DNA of 38,976 nucleotides from Ruminiclostridium sp. (GTDB lineage Bacteria; Bacillota; Clostridia; Oscillospirales; Ruminococcaceae): NCBI GenBank assembly GCA_017395555.1, contig JAFPUE010000127.1:1-38976 (forward strand), read 5' to 3'. Both the position numbers and the translations under genes were made by a program. Under the pieces are notes generated by a model. It was not told where the DNA came from. It saw only the letters and a list, made by a program, of their open reading frames with translations, and searched no databases. Shown piece after piece: positions 31,227 through 38,976 of the stretch (position 1 is its first letter; each line of letters starts with the position of its first letter).

Positions 31227-33629
31227 TTATCTTAATGTTATATTTTTTTCCGATAGTGCCTTAAGTATCTTCTCTACGGACTTGTCGGCTTCCTCGGTTT
31301 CCATTGTCTTGTCCGCACGGCGCATAACTATGCTGTACGAGAGGCTCTTTTTGCCCTCGGGAACGCCGGTTCCCTTGTACATATCGAACAGCGTTACCTG
31401 TTCAAGGTGCTTGCCGCTTGCGAGTATCGTCTCTATGATCTCGCCCGATGTGATATTGTCGTCGCATACAAGGCTCAGATCACGGGTTATCGCCGGGAAT
31501 TTCGGGAGCTGCTTGTACTTTATATCGTCGTTTTCAAGCTCACACATTGCCGCTATATCGAGCTCGGCGATGTAGATACGCTCCTTAACGCCGTAGTTCT
31601 CGGAAACGGCGGGATGAAGTTCGCCGAGAGTACCGATATACTTGCCGTCCGCGGTTATCTTTGCGCATCTTCCCGTGTGGAATGTGTTGTTTACTTCTTT
31701 CTCAAACTTCGCGTTTATGCCGTAAACCTCAAATACCGCCTCCGCTATGCCTTTGAGCGAGAAGAAATCCTCCTCCGCGCCGTAAGCTCCGATACAGAGC
31801 ACATCGCGCTCCTCCGGCAGCTCCTCCGCCGATGCCTTCGGCAGATATACGCGCCCTACCTCGAAAAATCTTCCCTCGGGTGTGCGGTTGTTTATATTGC
31901 GGACGATAAGCTCCGTCATGGACGGTATCATCGTTGTGCGCATAACGCTTGTGTCCTCACCGAGCGGACGGAGCAGCGTAACGCTTCTCTTTCTGTCCTC
32001 GGCAAGTCTGATCTTGTCATAGCTCTTGGGAGATATGAAGCTGAACGTCATCGTCTCGTGACAGCCCTGCGAGATCATGATGTTCACGAGTTTGTCCGTG
32101 AACTTCTGCTCTTTTGTTACCTTGCTCTTGCTGGAGAGCTTCGGAATGGTGGACTGTATCTTGTTGTAGCCGTATATTCTCGCAATTTCCTCGCCGATAT
32201 CGCACGGGAGGTTCATATCTATTCTCACGCTCGGAACCGTGATCTCGTGTGCAGTGCGGTCATAAGCAAAGCCGAGCTTTTCGAGTATCGTGATCTGCTC
32301 CTCCTCGGGGATCTCCGCACCGAGGAATTCGTTGACCCACTTGTAGTCGTGAACGAGCTTATGAGGTGTCTTGTTGGAGTAATCCGCGTCGATAACGGTC
32401 TTAACAACCTCGCCGCAGCCGAGCATCTCAACGAGCTGGAGTGCGCGGTAAAGCGCGTTCTTCGCGTTGATCGGGTCAAGCCCCTTCTCGAAACGCGCGC
32501 TTGCCTCGGTGCGCTCGCCGACTTTTCTCGCCGTTCTGCGCACGGATACGCCGTCGAAGCACGCGGACTCGAAAATGACCTCTGTCGTGTCGTCCCAGAT
32601 ACCGCTGTACTCGCCGCCCATTACGCCCGCGACAGCCATAGGCTTTTCCGCGTCCGCGATAACAAGCATTTCGGGAGACAGCTTCACAGGCTCCTTCGCC
32701 TCGTCGAGCAGCTTCAGCACTTCGCCGTCCTTCGCGTTTCTTACGATTATCTTGTTGCCGGCAACGTATCTCGCGTCGAACGCGTGCATCGGGTGACCGT
32801 ATTCGAGCATTACGAAGTTCGTGATATCAACGAGATTGTTTATGGCACGGACACCGCTTGCGCGAAGTCTTTCCACCATCCAGCGCGGCGACGGACCGAT
32901 CTTTACATTCTTGACCTTCGCTGCCATATAGCGCGAGCAGAGCTTCGTGTTCTCAACCTCTACCGAAAGCTCGCTGTTTATGTCGCAGTCGATACCGGTG
33001 AATGTGGGCTCCTGCACGTTGTACGGCAGATCGAAGGTTGCGCTTGCCTCTCTTGCGAGTCCGAGCACGGACAGGCAGTCGGGACGGTTGTTGGTGATCT
33101 CGAACTCGACGCTGATGTCGTCAAGTCCCACCGCTTTCAGCACATCGTCACCCGGCTTCATTTTGTCGAAATCGGGATCATCGTTGAGTATGAGCACACC
33201 GTCCGGCGAGGAATACGGGAAATCCGCGTTGTCCATGCCGAGCTCGTTGAACGAGCAGAACATACCGCAGCTCTCCGCGCCGCGCAGCTTGCCCTTCTTG
33301 ATCTTGACGGTGGTGTTGTGTTCCTTGTCGATAACGGTACCGCCGTCGAGAACAACCGGCACGCACGCGTCCTTTACGACGTTCGTCGCCGCGGTAACTA
33401 TCTGTATGGGCGCTTCACCGCCGATATCCACCTGGCATATCCAAAGCTTGTCGCTGTCCTCGTGCTTCTTAATGTCGAGCACCTTTCCGATAACTACCTT
33501 ATCGACTTCTCCGCGCATCTCGTGGTAAGTCTCTACCTTCGAGCCGCTCATGGTGATACCCGCGACGAAGTCCTTTATGGGCATATCGGCTTTAACGTAG
33601 TCGTTAAGCCATTTCATTGATAAATTCAT
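31227..33629 (-). CDS. pheT: Phenylalanyl-tRNA synthetase, beta subunit
   Basis: PheT joins PheS in an (alpha-beta)2 enzyme that charges tRNA-Phe; the beta subunit carries editing and tRNA-binding modules. The 800-residue length is standard. Domain order is B1/B2 tRNA-binding OB fold (~40-150, SDKLWICQVDIG, CGMFCSFNELG), B3/B4 editing (~210-390), B5 (~405-470, VNEFLGAEIPEEEQI), a catalytic-like core (~480-690), and the FDX-ACB anticodon fold at the end (LPKFPAITRDLSLVC). GGAG lies before the ATG at 33629. It follows pheS by 54 bp and precedes the foldase gene by 26 bp. Confidence 0.97.
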   Translation of the reverse strand: MNLSMKWLNDYVKADMPIKDFVAGITMSGSKVETYHEMRGEVDKVVIGKVLDIKKHEDSDKLWICQVDIGGEAPIQIVTAATNVVKDACVPVVLDGGTVIDKEHNTTVKIKKGKLRGAESCGMFCSFNELGMDNADFPYSSPDGVLILNDDPDFDKMKPGDDVLKAVGLDDISVEFEITNNRPDCLSVLGLAREASATFDLPYNVQEPTFTGIDCDINSELSVEVENTKLCSRYMAAKVKNVKIGPSPRWMVERLRASGVRAINNLVDITNFVMLEYGHPMHAFDARYVAGNKIIVRNAKDGEVLKLLDEAKEPVKLSPEMLVIADAEKPMAVAGVMGGEYSGIWDDTTEVIFESACFDGVSVRRTARKVGERTEASARFEKGLDPINAKNALYRALQLVEMLGCGEVVKTVIDADYSNKTPHKLVHDYKWVNEFLGAEIPEEEQITILEKLGFAYDRTAHEITVPSVRIDMNLPCDIGEEIARIYGYNKIQSTIPKLSSKSKVTKEQKFTDKLVNIMISQGCHETMTFSFISPKSYDKIRLAEDRKRSVTLLRPLGEDTSVMRTTMIPSMTELIVRNINNRTPEGRFFEVGRVYLPKASAEELPEERDVLCIGAYGAEEDFFSLKGIAEAVFEVYGINAKFEKEVNNTFHTGRCAKITADGKYIGTLGELHPAVSENYGVKERIYIAELDIAAMCELENDDIKYKQLPKFPAITRDLSLVCDDNITSGEIIETILASGKHLEQVTLFDMYKGTGVPEGKKSLSYSIVMRRADKTMETEEADKSVEKILKALSEKNITLR

Positions 33630-33683
33630 AATTCTTACTCCAGTTTATCTTATTAGCAATACTTTTGATTATGTTCACACAGA

Positions 33684-34706
33684 TCAGAACTGCGACAGGA
33701 ATCTCGCGTCGTTCTCGTAGAGCAGTCTCATATCGTCGATGTTGTATCTCATCATCGCGATACGCTCAAGACCGATACCGAACGCGAAGCCGCTGTACTC
33801 GTTCGGGTCAATACCGCAGTTTATAAGCACCTGCGGGTGTACGACACCGGAACCGAGCATTTCTATCCAGCCCTCGTACTTGCAGAGCGGGCAGCCCTTG
33901 CCGCCGCACTTGAAGCAGCTGAGATCGACTTCCGCCGACGGCTCCGTGTAAGGGAAGTGGTGCGGGCGGAAACGGAGCTTTACGTCGTTTCCGTATAAGC
34001 TCTTCGCGAAATTCTCCAGCGTGCCTTTGAGATCGCCGAAGGTTATCTTCTTGTCTATCACAAGTCCCTCGCACTGGTGGAATATCGGGGAGTGCGTGCC
34101 GTCAACGGCATCGGGACGGTAAACGCGTCCGGGGCTTATTATCGCTATCGGAGGCTTTTCTTTGAGCATAGTGCGTATCTGCACGGACGAGGTCTGCGTT
34201 CTGAGCAGGGTCTTGTCCGTGATATAGAATGTATCGCTGGGCTCGCGAGCAGGGTGTCCCTCATCGGTATTGAGCATATCGAAAACGTACTTTGTCTCCT
34301 CAACCTCGGGGCCGTCAACAACGGTGTATCCCATTCCGCGGAATATCGCTTTCAGATCGTCGAGAACTATGTTCAGCGGATGACGGGTACCTACTCTGCG
34401 TACCTTACCGGGCATTGTGACATCCACCGCCTCGGTTTTCAGCTTCTGCTCGGTGACAGCAGCTTTGAGCGCCGCGGATTTCTCGTTGATCGCCGCTTCG
34501 AGAGACGAGCGCACGTCGTTTGCGAGCTGACCCATTACGGGACGCTCCTCCGCGGAGAGCTGACCCATCTGCTTGAGTATAGCGGTGAGCTCGCCCTTCT
34601 TGCCGAGAATATGCACTCTCAGATCTTCAAGAGACTTTGCGTCTTTCACAACGGCTATCTGTTTGGAAGCCTGTTCCTTTATTTTCTGAAGCTGTTCTTT
34701 CATCAT
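33684..34706 (-). CDS. pheS: Phenylalanyl-tRNA synthetase, alpha subunit
   Basis: PheS is the catalytic subunit that activates phenylalanine. The start was set at 34706, giving 340 residues, because its ATG overlaps the stop of the upstream transporter gene (ATGA) and 340 aa is the family length; the longer frame to 34811 runs inside that gene. An AAAGGAG box lies 14 nt before it, a rather long spacing; ATG at 34703 is possible. Residues 1-85 form the helical coiled-coil arm. The core shows PGKVRRVGTRHPLN, motif 2 with FHQCEGLVIDK, and motif 3 with GIGLERIAMMRYNIDDMR. A CxxC pair lies in CFKCGGKGCPLC. No T-box leader is present immediately upstream. Confidence 0.95.
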   Translation of the reverse strand: MMKEQLQKIKEQASKQIAVVKDAKSLEDLRVHILGKKGELTAILKQMGQLSAEERPVMGQLANDVRSSLEAAINEKSAALKAAVTEQKLKTEAVDVTMPGKVRRVGTRHPLNIVLDDLKAIFRGMGYTVVDGPEVEETKYVFDMLNTDEGHPAREPSDTFYITDKTLLRTQTSSVQIRTMLKEKPPIAIISPGRVYRPDAVDGTHSPIFHQCEGLVIDKKITFGDLKGTLENFAKSLYGNDVKLRFRPHHFPYTEPSAEVDLSCFKCGGKGCPLCKYEGWIEMLGSGVVHPQVLINCGIDPNEYSGFAFGIGLERIAMMRYNIDDMRLLYENDARFLSQF

Positions 34707-36064
34707 TTCTTTTCTTTCTGCTCCTTTACTTTTTCTTCTATCGTAATTATTTCCTTCTTGACTGCGTTTGCGAGCTTCTTCTTTTTCTTCGGGTTTATAG
34801 TTTCGAGCCACTTTGCGTCCGCGGCACGCTCCTCGTCGGTATATACATAGTCGTCCGTGTATTTCTCCGTGTCGTTGCGCTGATATACGGCGCTTTCCTC
34901 CGGCAGAGACTTTTTACGGAGCCGTCCTTCAAGGAACTCCTTGAACAGCATATAGATTATTGCGAATACCGGGACCGCCAGCAGCATTCCGCCGAAGCCG
35001 AACAAGCCGCCGCCCACTATAATTCCTATCAGCACCCATACGGACGGTACGCCGATACGATCGCCCTGAATGAGCGGTACCATTATGTTGCCGTCAAACT
35101 GCTGCATAGCTACCATAAATATGCCAATCCACAAAGCCTTTATCGGATCGGCGAGCAGGGTTATGAAGCAGACCGGGATACCGCCGATGAACGGTCCGAA
35201 GAACGGGATAACGTTCGTGCAGGCGATTATGACTGCCATAAGTATAGGGTAAGGTGTGCCGATTATCGTAGCGCCGATGAAGGTCATGCAGCCGACAAAG
35301 AACGCGTCTATAATTATACCTATTATATAATGGCTGAAAATATCGTTTATGCGCTTCGAGACATCAAGCACGGACTGCACGGTGTTGTTGCGGAAGAACG
35401 CAAAGAGCAGCTTTTTTGCCTGCGCTTTGAGCATTTCCTTCGAGGAAACGAGATATACCGCGATGATAAAACCGATAATGAAGTCTTTGAAGCCGAGCAC
35501 GAAGCTGATAAGTCCGCCGCCTATCTTCGAGCCGAACGCAAACACCTGCGATGAGATATCGGACCAGCTCGTCGTGAGGAAGCTCTCTATCTGGCTTATC
35601 GGGTTTTCGATAATGCTTATTATCTGCGGGTAATCGCCGAACGTTTCAGTTGCCCACTTCATGAAGTTGTCGGCATAGTCGTTGAAATTCGTCGCGAGCC
35701 CGGATAAGCTCTGTATAAACTGCGGAACAATAAGAAGCACAAGTCCGGTCAGCAGAGCGAACGTCAGTATAACGACTATCGCGATAGAAAGGTTTTTGAT
35801 AAGACGGTATGTCTTTTTGGAACCTTTTTTTGCCTCTGCCCATTTACCGAAGACCTTGTGCCTGAAAAAATCGACTGCGGGATTCATCAGATAGGCTATT
35901 ACGATACCCCAGAGTATCGGCGCGAGCGTCTCACCGAGCATATCAAACATTTCGCGCAGATTCGGGATAGCCTGTGCGCTCATGAGCAGGAATCCGCTCA
36001 CAACTATGACGATGACCGCAAGTACGGCTATCTGTTTGTATTTCCGGTTTATCTTGAATCTCAT
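34703..36064 (-). CDS. AI-2E family (PerM/YdiK-like) membrane transporter
   Basis: This 453-residue protein has about eight membrane helices and belongs to the former UPF0118 family. Marks are the LAPILWGIVIAYLMNP start, GGLISFVLGFKDFIIGFIIAVYL, and the conserved VPFFGPFIGGIP and PLIQGDRIGVPSVWVLIGIIVGGGLFGF blocks. Family members export small molecules such as AI-2, or act as Na+(Li+)/H+ antiporters; the substrate here is unknown. The last ~80 residues are a charged cytoplasmic tail ending in Lys-rich sequence. Its stop overlaps the pheS start, so the transporter is the first gene of the pheST operon. Confidence 0.92.
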   Translation of the reverse strand: MRFKINRKYKQIAVLAVIVIVVSGFLLMSAQAIPNLREMFDMLGETLAPILWGIVIAYLMNPAVDFFRHKVFGKWAEAKKGSKKTYRLIKNLSIAIVVILTFALLTGLVLLIVPQFIQSLSGLATNFNDYADNFMKWATETFGDYPQIISIIENPISQIESFLTTSWSDISSQVFAFGSKIGGGLISFVLGFKDFIIGFIIAVYLVSSKEMLKAQAKKLLFAFFRNNTVQSVLDVSKRINDIFSHYIIGIIIDAFFVGCMTFIGATIIGTPYPILMAVIIACTNVIPFFGPFIGGIPVCFITLLADPIKALWIGIFMVAMQQFDGNIMVPLIQGDRIGVPSVWVLIGIIVGGGLFGFGGMLLAVPVFAIIYMLFKEFLEGRLRKKSLPEESAVYQRNDTEKYTDDYVYTDEERAADAKWLETINPKKKKKLANAVKKEIITIEEKVKEQKEKK

Positions 36065-36189
36065 TATACCAGTCCTGTTTTTCTTTTATCCGACTTTCTT
36101 GTTTTCATAAAGGGAATTTTGTTGTCTTACGCCGTGATTTATCTTCTGGATTACTACTTCGGCAATAAAACAGAATAGAAAGAAATCTC

Positions 36190-36218
36190 ATTATTCGGCG
36201 AAATTGTTTAATTGTCGA
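36190..36218 (-). promoter_or_regulatory. Candidate promoter of the transporter-pheST operon
   Basis: On the minus strand, TCGACA (36213-36218) lies 17 bp before AATAAT (36190-36195), one mismatch in each box. The leader would be about 120 nt. No T-box signature was seen in it. Confidence 0.5.
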
Positions 36219-36287
36219 AGTAATAAAAATCCTTTATGCCACGGTTTGTCTTCTTAATCAGAAAGTCCCTGCGCAAGCGGTTTTAAA

Positions 36288-36392
36288 TGAATAATGAATA
36301 GTGAATAGTGAATAATGAATAATAAGAAACGCCGCAGAAAGTCTCTTCGCTTTTTATTATTCATTATTCATTATTCATTATTCACTATTCAC
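36288..36392. repeat. AT-rich long inverted repeat between the transporter operon and tRNA-Arg
   Basis: The left arm (36288-36325, repeats of TGAATAA/TGAATAG) is complementary to the right arm (about 36354-36392, repeats of TTATTCA/CTATTCA), leaving a loop of about 30 bp. A GAAACGCCGC in the loop (36326-36335) is also complementary to GCGGCGTTTC at 36407-36416, which would form a competing structure. No open frame is present. It could be a small non-autonomous element or a read-through barrier. Confidence 0.7.
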
Positions 36393-36416
36393 TGAGCCGC
36401 TGTTAAGCGGCGTTTC

Positions 36417-36491
36417 TGGCACCCCCTACCGGAATCGAACCGATAACTAACCCTTAGGAGGGGTTTGTTATATCCATTTAACTAAGGAGGC
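36417..36491 (-). tRNA. tRNA-Arg (anticodon CCT)
   Basis: The minus strand folds as a 75-nt cloverleaf with an encoded CCA (36417-36419). The anticodon loop CTCCTAA gives anticodon CCT, which reads AGG (arginine). The 7-bp acceptor stem is intact, with G-U at the first pair. A GCCGCT-GTTA-AGCGGC stem (36396-36411) follows directly and may assist 3'-end formation. Confidence 0.95.
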
Positions 36492-36509
36492 ATATAATAA
36501 ACTTTATCT

Positions 36510-36538
36510 ATTATACTACTTTTTTTCCGAAAAAACAA
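36510..36538 (-). promoter_or_regulatory. Promoter of tRNA-Arg
   Basis: On the minus strand, TTGTTT (36533-36538) lies 17 bp before TATAAT (36510-36515), about 20 bp before the tRNA. Confidence 0.7.
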
Positions 36539-36651
36539 GAGCTAAACGCAACTTTATTAAAATTATACATATAATTCGTGGTGCAGACAGCAGAAAAGCG
36601 GCAAATTAATGTCAAAATAACGGGTTTTGAAAGAAAATTTCCGGCAAACTA

Positions 36652-36680
36652 TTGACAAAAAGCCAAAGATGATGTATAAT
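36652..36680 (+). promoter_or_regulatory. Perfect-consensus promoter of the rimP-nusA-infB operon
   Basis: TTGACA (36652-36657) and TATAAT (36675-36680) are spaced 17 bp apart. Transcription starts near 36687, about 55 nt before rimP. Confidence 0.92.
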
Positions 36681-36691
36681 GTCCGTAGTGT

Positions 36692-36716
36692 AAGACCGGG
36701 TTGACAATCCGGTCTT
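36692..36716 (+). promoter_or_regulatory. 5' leader hairpin of the rimP operon
   Basis: AAGACCGG (36692-36699) pairs with CCGGTCTT (36709-36716) around a 9-nt loop at the very start of the transcript. RimP leader RNAs are known in other Firmicutes; whether this is a member cannot be judged by eye. No T-run follows, so it is not a simple terminator. Confidence 0.55.
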
Positions 36717-36740
36717 AATTGTTATAAAAAAGCATCGGGG

Positions 36741-37217
36741 GTGACGGATACGGCGGAAAAAAGCAGCAGGATCGAGGAACGCGCAAGAGAAGCGGTTATG
36801 CCCGTGATAGAAAAGTGCGGACTTAAGCTCTGGGACGTATGCTTCGAAAAGGAAGGCGCTATGTGGTACCTGCGCATCCTTGTGGATAAGGAAGGCGGTA
36901 TCGACAGCGACGAGTGCGAGGATATATCCCGCCCGATCAACGAGATAATAGATAAGCAGGATTTCATAGGCAAAGTCGATATTCTTGAAGTCGGCTCGCC
37001 CGGACTTACCAAAAAGCTCAGACGCCCCGAACATTTTCTTGCCTGCACGGGTGAGAAGATAAGAGTCACCAAGCGGGACGAAAAAGGCAAGGAATACAGC
37101 GTTTACGGAATACTTGCCGGATACGACGCGGAAAACGACGCGATAACCCTTGAAAATGAGGACGGAAAAGAAACTATGGCAGTTTCGGACTGCGTAAAGA
37201 TCAATTCCGATCTATGA
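36741..37217 (+). CDS. rimP: Ribosome maturation factor RimP
   Basis: RimP assists maturation of the 30S subunit. The 158-residue product has the family pattern: N-terminal alpha/beta domain with EKCGLKLWDVCFEKEG and YLRILVDKEGGIDSDECEDI, the VGSPGLTKKLRRPEHF motif, and a C-terminal small barrel (GEKIRVTKRDEKGKEYSVYG onward). The start is GTG at 36741; no ATG is available until too far inside. The G-rich stretch just before it is very close, so the ribosome site is poor. It is the first gene of the nusA operon. Confidence 0.93.
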   Translation: MTDTAEKSSRIEERAREAVMPVIEKCGLKLWDVCFEKEGAMWYLRILVDKEGGIDSDECEDISRPINEIIDKQDFIGKVDILEVGSPGLTKKLRRPEHFLACTGEKIRVTKRDEKGKEYSVYGILAGYDAENDAITLENEDGKETMAVSDCVKINSDL

Positions 37218-37253
37218 TATACCGAAATGAGAAAACAGGAGGAATAACGGAAA

Positions 37254-38315
37254 ATGGCTAAATCCAACACAGCGGAGCTTATGGAGGCTCTCAGCCTGCT
37301 CGCGAAAGAAAAGGGCATCGACGCTGAGATACTCGTGGAAAAGATACAGGCAGCTCTCGTGATAGCAATAAAAAAGGACTATCCGAGAAGCGAGAATATA
37401 AAATTCGATATAGACCTCGCAAAGGGCAGGTTCGATGTCGCTATCCTCAAAAATGTCGTTGAGGCAGTTGAGGATCCCGCGAACGAGATTAGCCTTGCGG
37501 ACGCGAAAGAGGTAAGCAAGCGCCTGAACATAGGTGATATGTGCCCGCTCAAGCTCGATACGAAGCACTTCGGAAGAATTGCCGCGCAGACAGCGAAGCA
37601 GGTCATAAAGCAGGGGATAAAGGAAGTTGAGCGCGAACAGCTCGTTGCGCAGTGGGGTGACCTCCAGAACGAGGCGATCTCCGCCGAGGTCAAGAAGATC
37701 GAGACCGACTCGCTCAACGCGCTTGTCAGCGTGAACGGCAGCGAGGTAATGCTGTTCAGGAACGATCAGATACCCGGAGAGGTACTGCACGAGGGCGACA
37801 TCGTAAAGGTGTTCGTTTCGGGAGTTTCCTCCGCGGACAGAAGACCTACCCTGCGTGTTTCGAGAACACACCGCGATCTCATCAAGAAGCTGTTCGAGCT
37901 CGAAGTACCGGAAATAGCGGACGGCACGGTGGAGATAAAGTCCATCAGCCGTGAAGCGGGTTCGAGAAGCAAGGTGGCGGTAATAAGCAACAACGAGAAC
38001 GTTGACGCGCTCGGCGCGTGCATCGGACCGCAGAGAGGACGCATAACGAAGATATGCGACGAGCTTTGCGGCGAGAAGATAGATGTAGTCAAGTACAGCG
38101 ACGATCCGAAGGAATATATCAAGCAGGCATTAAAGCCGGCAAACGTTATAAGCGTGGATATCCCGGACGAGGAAGTAAGAGCCTGCTCGGTAGTGGTACC
38201 GGACAACCAGCTCTCGCTCGCTATCGGAAACAAGGGTCAGAACGCGAAGCTCGCGGCAAGACTTACGGGATTCAAGATAGACATAAAGCCCGAGAGCGGA
38301 TTCTTCGAGGGCTGA
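37254..38315 (+). CDS. nusA: Transcription termination/antitermination factor NusA
   Basis: NusA binds RNA polymerase and nascent RNA and modulates pausing, termination and antitermination. The 353-residue form is the short Gram-positive type without C-terminal acidic repeats. Domains are the polymerase-binding N-terminal domain (~1-125), S1 (~130-200, VNGSEVMLFRNDQIPGEVLH), KH1 with GACIGPQRGRI, and KH2 with LAIGNKGQNAKLAARL. AGGAGG lies before the ATG. It follows rimP by 36 bp and precedes ylxR by 39 bp. Confidence 0.97.
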   Translation: MAKSNTAELMEALSLLAKEKGIDAEILVEKIQAALVIAIKKDYPRSENIKFDIDLAKGRFDVAILKNVVEAVEDPANEISLADAKEVSKRLNIGDMCPLKLDTKHFGRIAAQTAKQVIKQGIKEVEREQLVAQWGDLQNEAISAEVKKIETDSLNALVSVNGSEVMLFRNDQIPGEVLHEGDIVKVFVSGVSSADRRPTLRVSRTHRDLIKKLFELEVPEIADGTVEIKSISREAGSRSKVAVISNNENVDALGACIGPQRGRITKICDELCGEKIDVVKYSDDPKEYIKQALKPANVISVDIPDEEVRACSVVVPDNQLSLAIGNKGQNAKLAARLTGFKIDIKPESGFFEG

Positions 38316-38354
38316 TAAAACTCCGCAAGGACGGATATGTGAGAAAAGAGATAT

Positions 38355-38618
38355 ATGGGAAAGAACGTACCGCTCAGAAAGTGTCTCGGGTGTGATGAGA
38401 TGCTCGGAAAAAAGGGACTGCTCCGTGTGGTCAGGTCAAAGGACGGAGACATCTCGATAGACCTGACGGGAAAAAAGTCCGGCAGAGGCGCATATATTTG
38501 CAATGACAAGGAATGCTTCGAGAAGGCAGTAAAAAAACGCAGTCTCGAACGGGCGCTTAAATGCCAGATACCGGCGGAGATATACGAGAGCCTGAGGGAG
38601 CAGATACAGAATGAATAA
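38355..38618 (+). CDS. ylxR: YlxR-family RNA-binding protein (RnpM)
   Basis: The 87-residue DUF448 protein shows PLRKCLGCDEMLGKKGLLRVV and the strongly conserved GRGAYICNDKECFEKAVKKRSLERAL. YlxR proteins bind RNA; the B. subtilis member modulates RNase P and has been renamed RnpM. It has the usual place between nusA and ylxQ, and overlaps ylxQ by 8 bp, indicating coupling. Confidence 0.93.
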   Translation: MGKNVPLRKCLGCDEMLGKKGLLRVVRSKDGDISIDLTGKKSGRGAYICNDKECFEKAVKKRSLERALKCQIPAEIYESLREQIQNE

Positions 38619-38913
38619 CAGACTCGCAACGCTCGGACTTTGCAGACGCGCCGGGAAGCTGGCAAGCGGCTTCGACGCGGCAATGGAAGAGGTAAAGAAC
38701 AACGCCCGTAAGGTGGGCGGAGTGCTGATAGCTTCCGATCTTTCGGAAAAGACGAAAAAAGAAGTCAGATTTCAATGCGGAAAAGCGAACGTGACGGTGA
38801 CGGAGATACCCGAAACGCTCGACGAGCTTAAAGAAGCAACAGGTAAGAGAACGGGAGTATTCGCCGTTCTCGATGACGGACTTTACGGTTCGATAATAAA
38901 AAACATTCATTGA
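38611..38913 (+). CDS. ylxQ: YlxQ, L7Ae-family ribosomal/RNA-binding protein
   Basis: The 100-residue product belongs to the L7Ae/L30e/S12e/Gadd45 fold that binds kink-turn RNA. Marks are LGLCRRAGKLASGFDAAMEEV, VLIASDLSEKTKKEV and the late KRTGVFAVLDDGL. Its start lies inside the end of ylxR. The gene is standard for this operon and is followed by infB. Confidence 0.92.
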   Translation: MNNRLATLGLCRRAGKLASGFDAAMEEVKNNARKVGGVLIASDLSEKTKKEVRFQCGKANVTVTEIPETLDELKEATGKRTGVFAVLDDGLYGSIIKNIH

Positions 38914-38927
38914 CCGGGGGAAAACGA

Positions 38928-38976
38928 ATGGCAACAAAAGAGCTGAAATGCAAAATAAAGGACGCGGCGAAGGATC
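38928..38976 (+). CDS. infB: Translation initiation factor IF-2, N-terminal fragment cut by the window edge
   Basis: Only 16 codons are visible, starting MATKELKCKIKDAAKD, with a G-rich ribosome site just before the ATG. The identity rests on the conserved nusA-ylxR-ylxQ-infB order and on the short N-terminal resemblance to IF-2 N domains. The rest lies beyond the edge. Confidence 0.75.
   Translation, partial: MATKELKCKIKDAAKD

Noticed and set aside
31407..33620. 737-residue plus-strand open frame
   Set aside because: It is antisense to pheT, produced by the codon bias of the real gene.

Overview
The window is a chromosomal segment of a Gram-positive, probably spore-forming Clostridia member, most like the Ruminococcus/Oscillospiraceae group. 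The evidence is indirect: SpoIIR (sporulation), LL-diaminopimelate aminotransferase (DapL), the rimP-nusA-ylxR-ylxQ-infB order, AGGAGG-type ribosome binding sites, consensus sigma-A promoters, lipoproteins with Ala/Thr linkers, and surface proteins ending in an NPxTG sorting signal. No database was searched, so the genus is an inference.

Layout, left to right. tRNA-Ala(CGC) lies on the minus strand at the left edge. rlmB is followed by a 1150-residue membrane protein that joins a long charged coiled coil to a P-type-ATPase-like core without its catalytic motifs. typA/bipA is on the minus strand. Next come two adjacent plus-strand genes of unknown role, a degenerate SNF2/SF2 helicase-like protein and a GHKL (Hsp90/MORC-type) ATPase with a zinc knuckle, behind a promoter whose -10 box lies in a perfect palindrome. 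Then follow a heterodimeric ABC exporter with one degenerate nucleotide site, a lipoprotein, and two minus-strand secreted NPxTG surface proteins.

Between the surface proteins and thrS is a compact type I toxin-antitoxin locus. It has a 35-residue holin-like toxin gene on the minus strand and, convergent to it, two tandem promoter-hairpin-terminator units (130 bp period) that read as antitoxin RNAs. The unit next to the toxin overlaps the toxin 3' end. Both units carry a CGCTCCC segment able to pair with the toxin Shine-Dalgarno.

The right half is mostly core metabolism: thrS (without a TGS domain), a small membrane protein, a DUF218/YdcF protein coupled to dapL, a lipoprotein, spoIIR, and a likely minus-strand operon of AI-2E-family transporter, pheS, pheT, PrsA-like foldase and cysteine desulfurase. 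tRNA-Arg(CCT) and an AT-rich inverted repeat follow. The window ends in the plus-strand rimP-nusA-ylxR-ylxQ-infB transcription/translation operon, with infB cut by the edge.

Several small repeats are present: a G/C-rich hairpin element downstream of both typA and the ydcF-like gene, a 23-bp GC palindrome found twice, and coding tandem repeats of 45 bp and 18 bp. No insertion sequence, transposase, CRISPR array, rRNA or prophage gene was seen.
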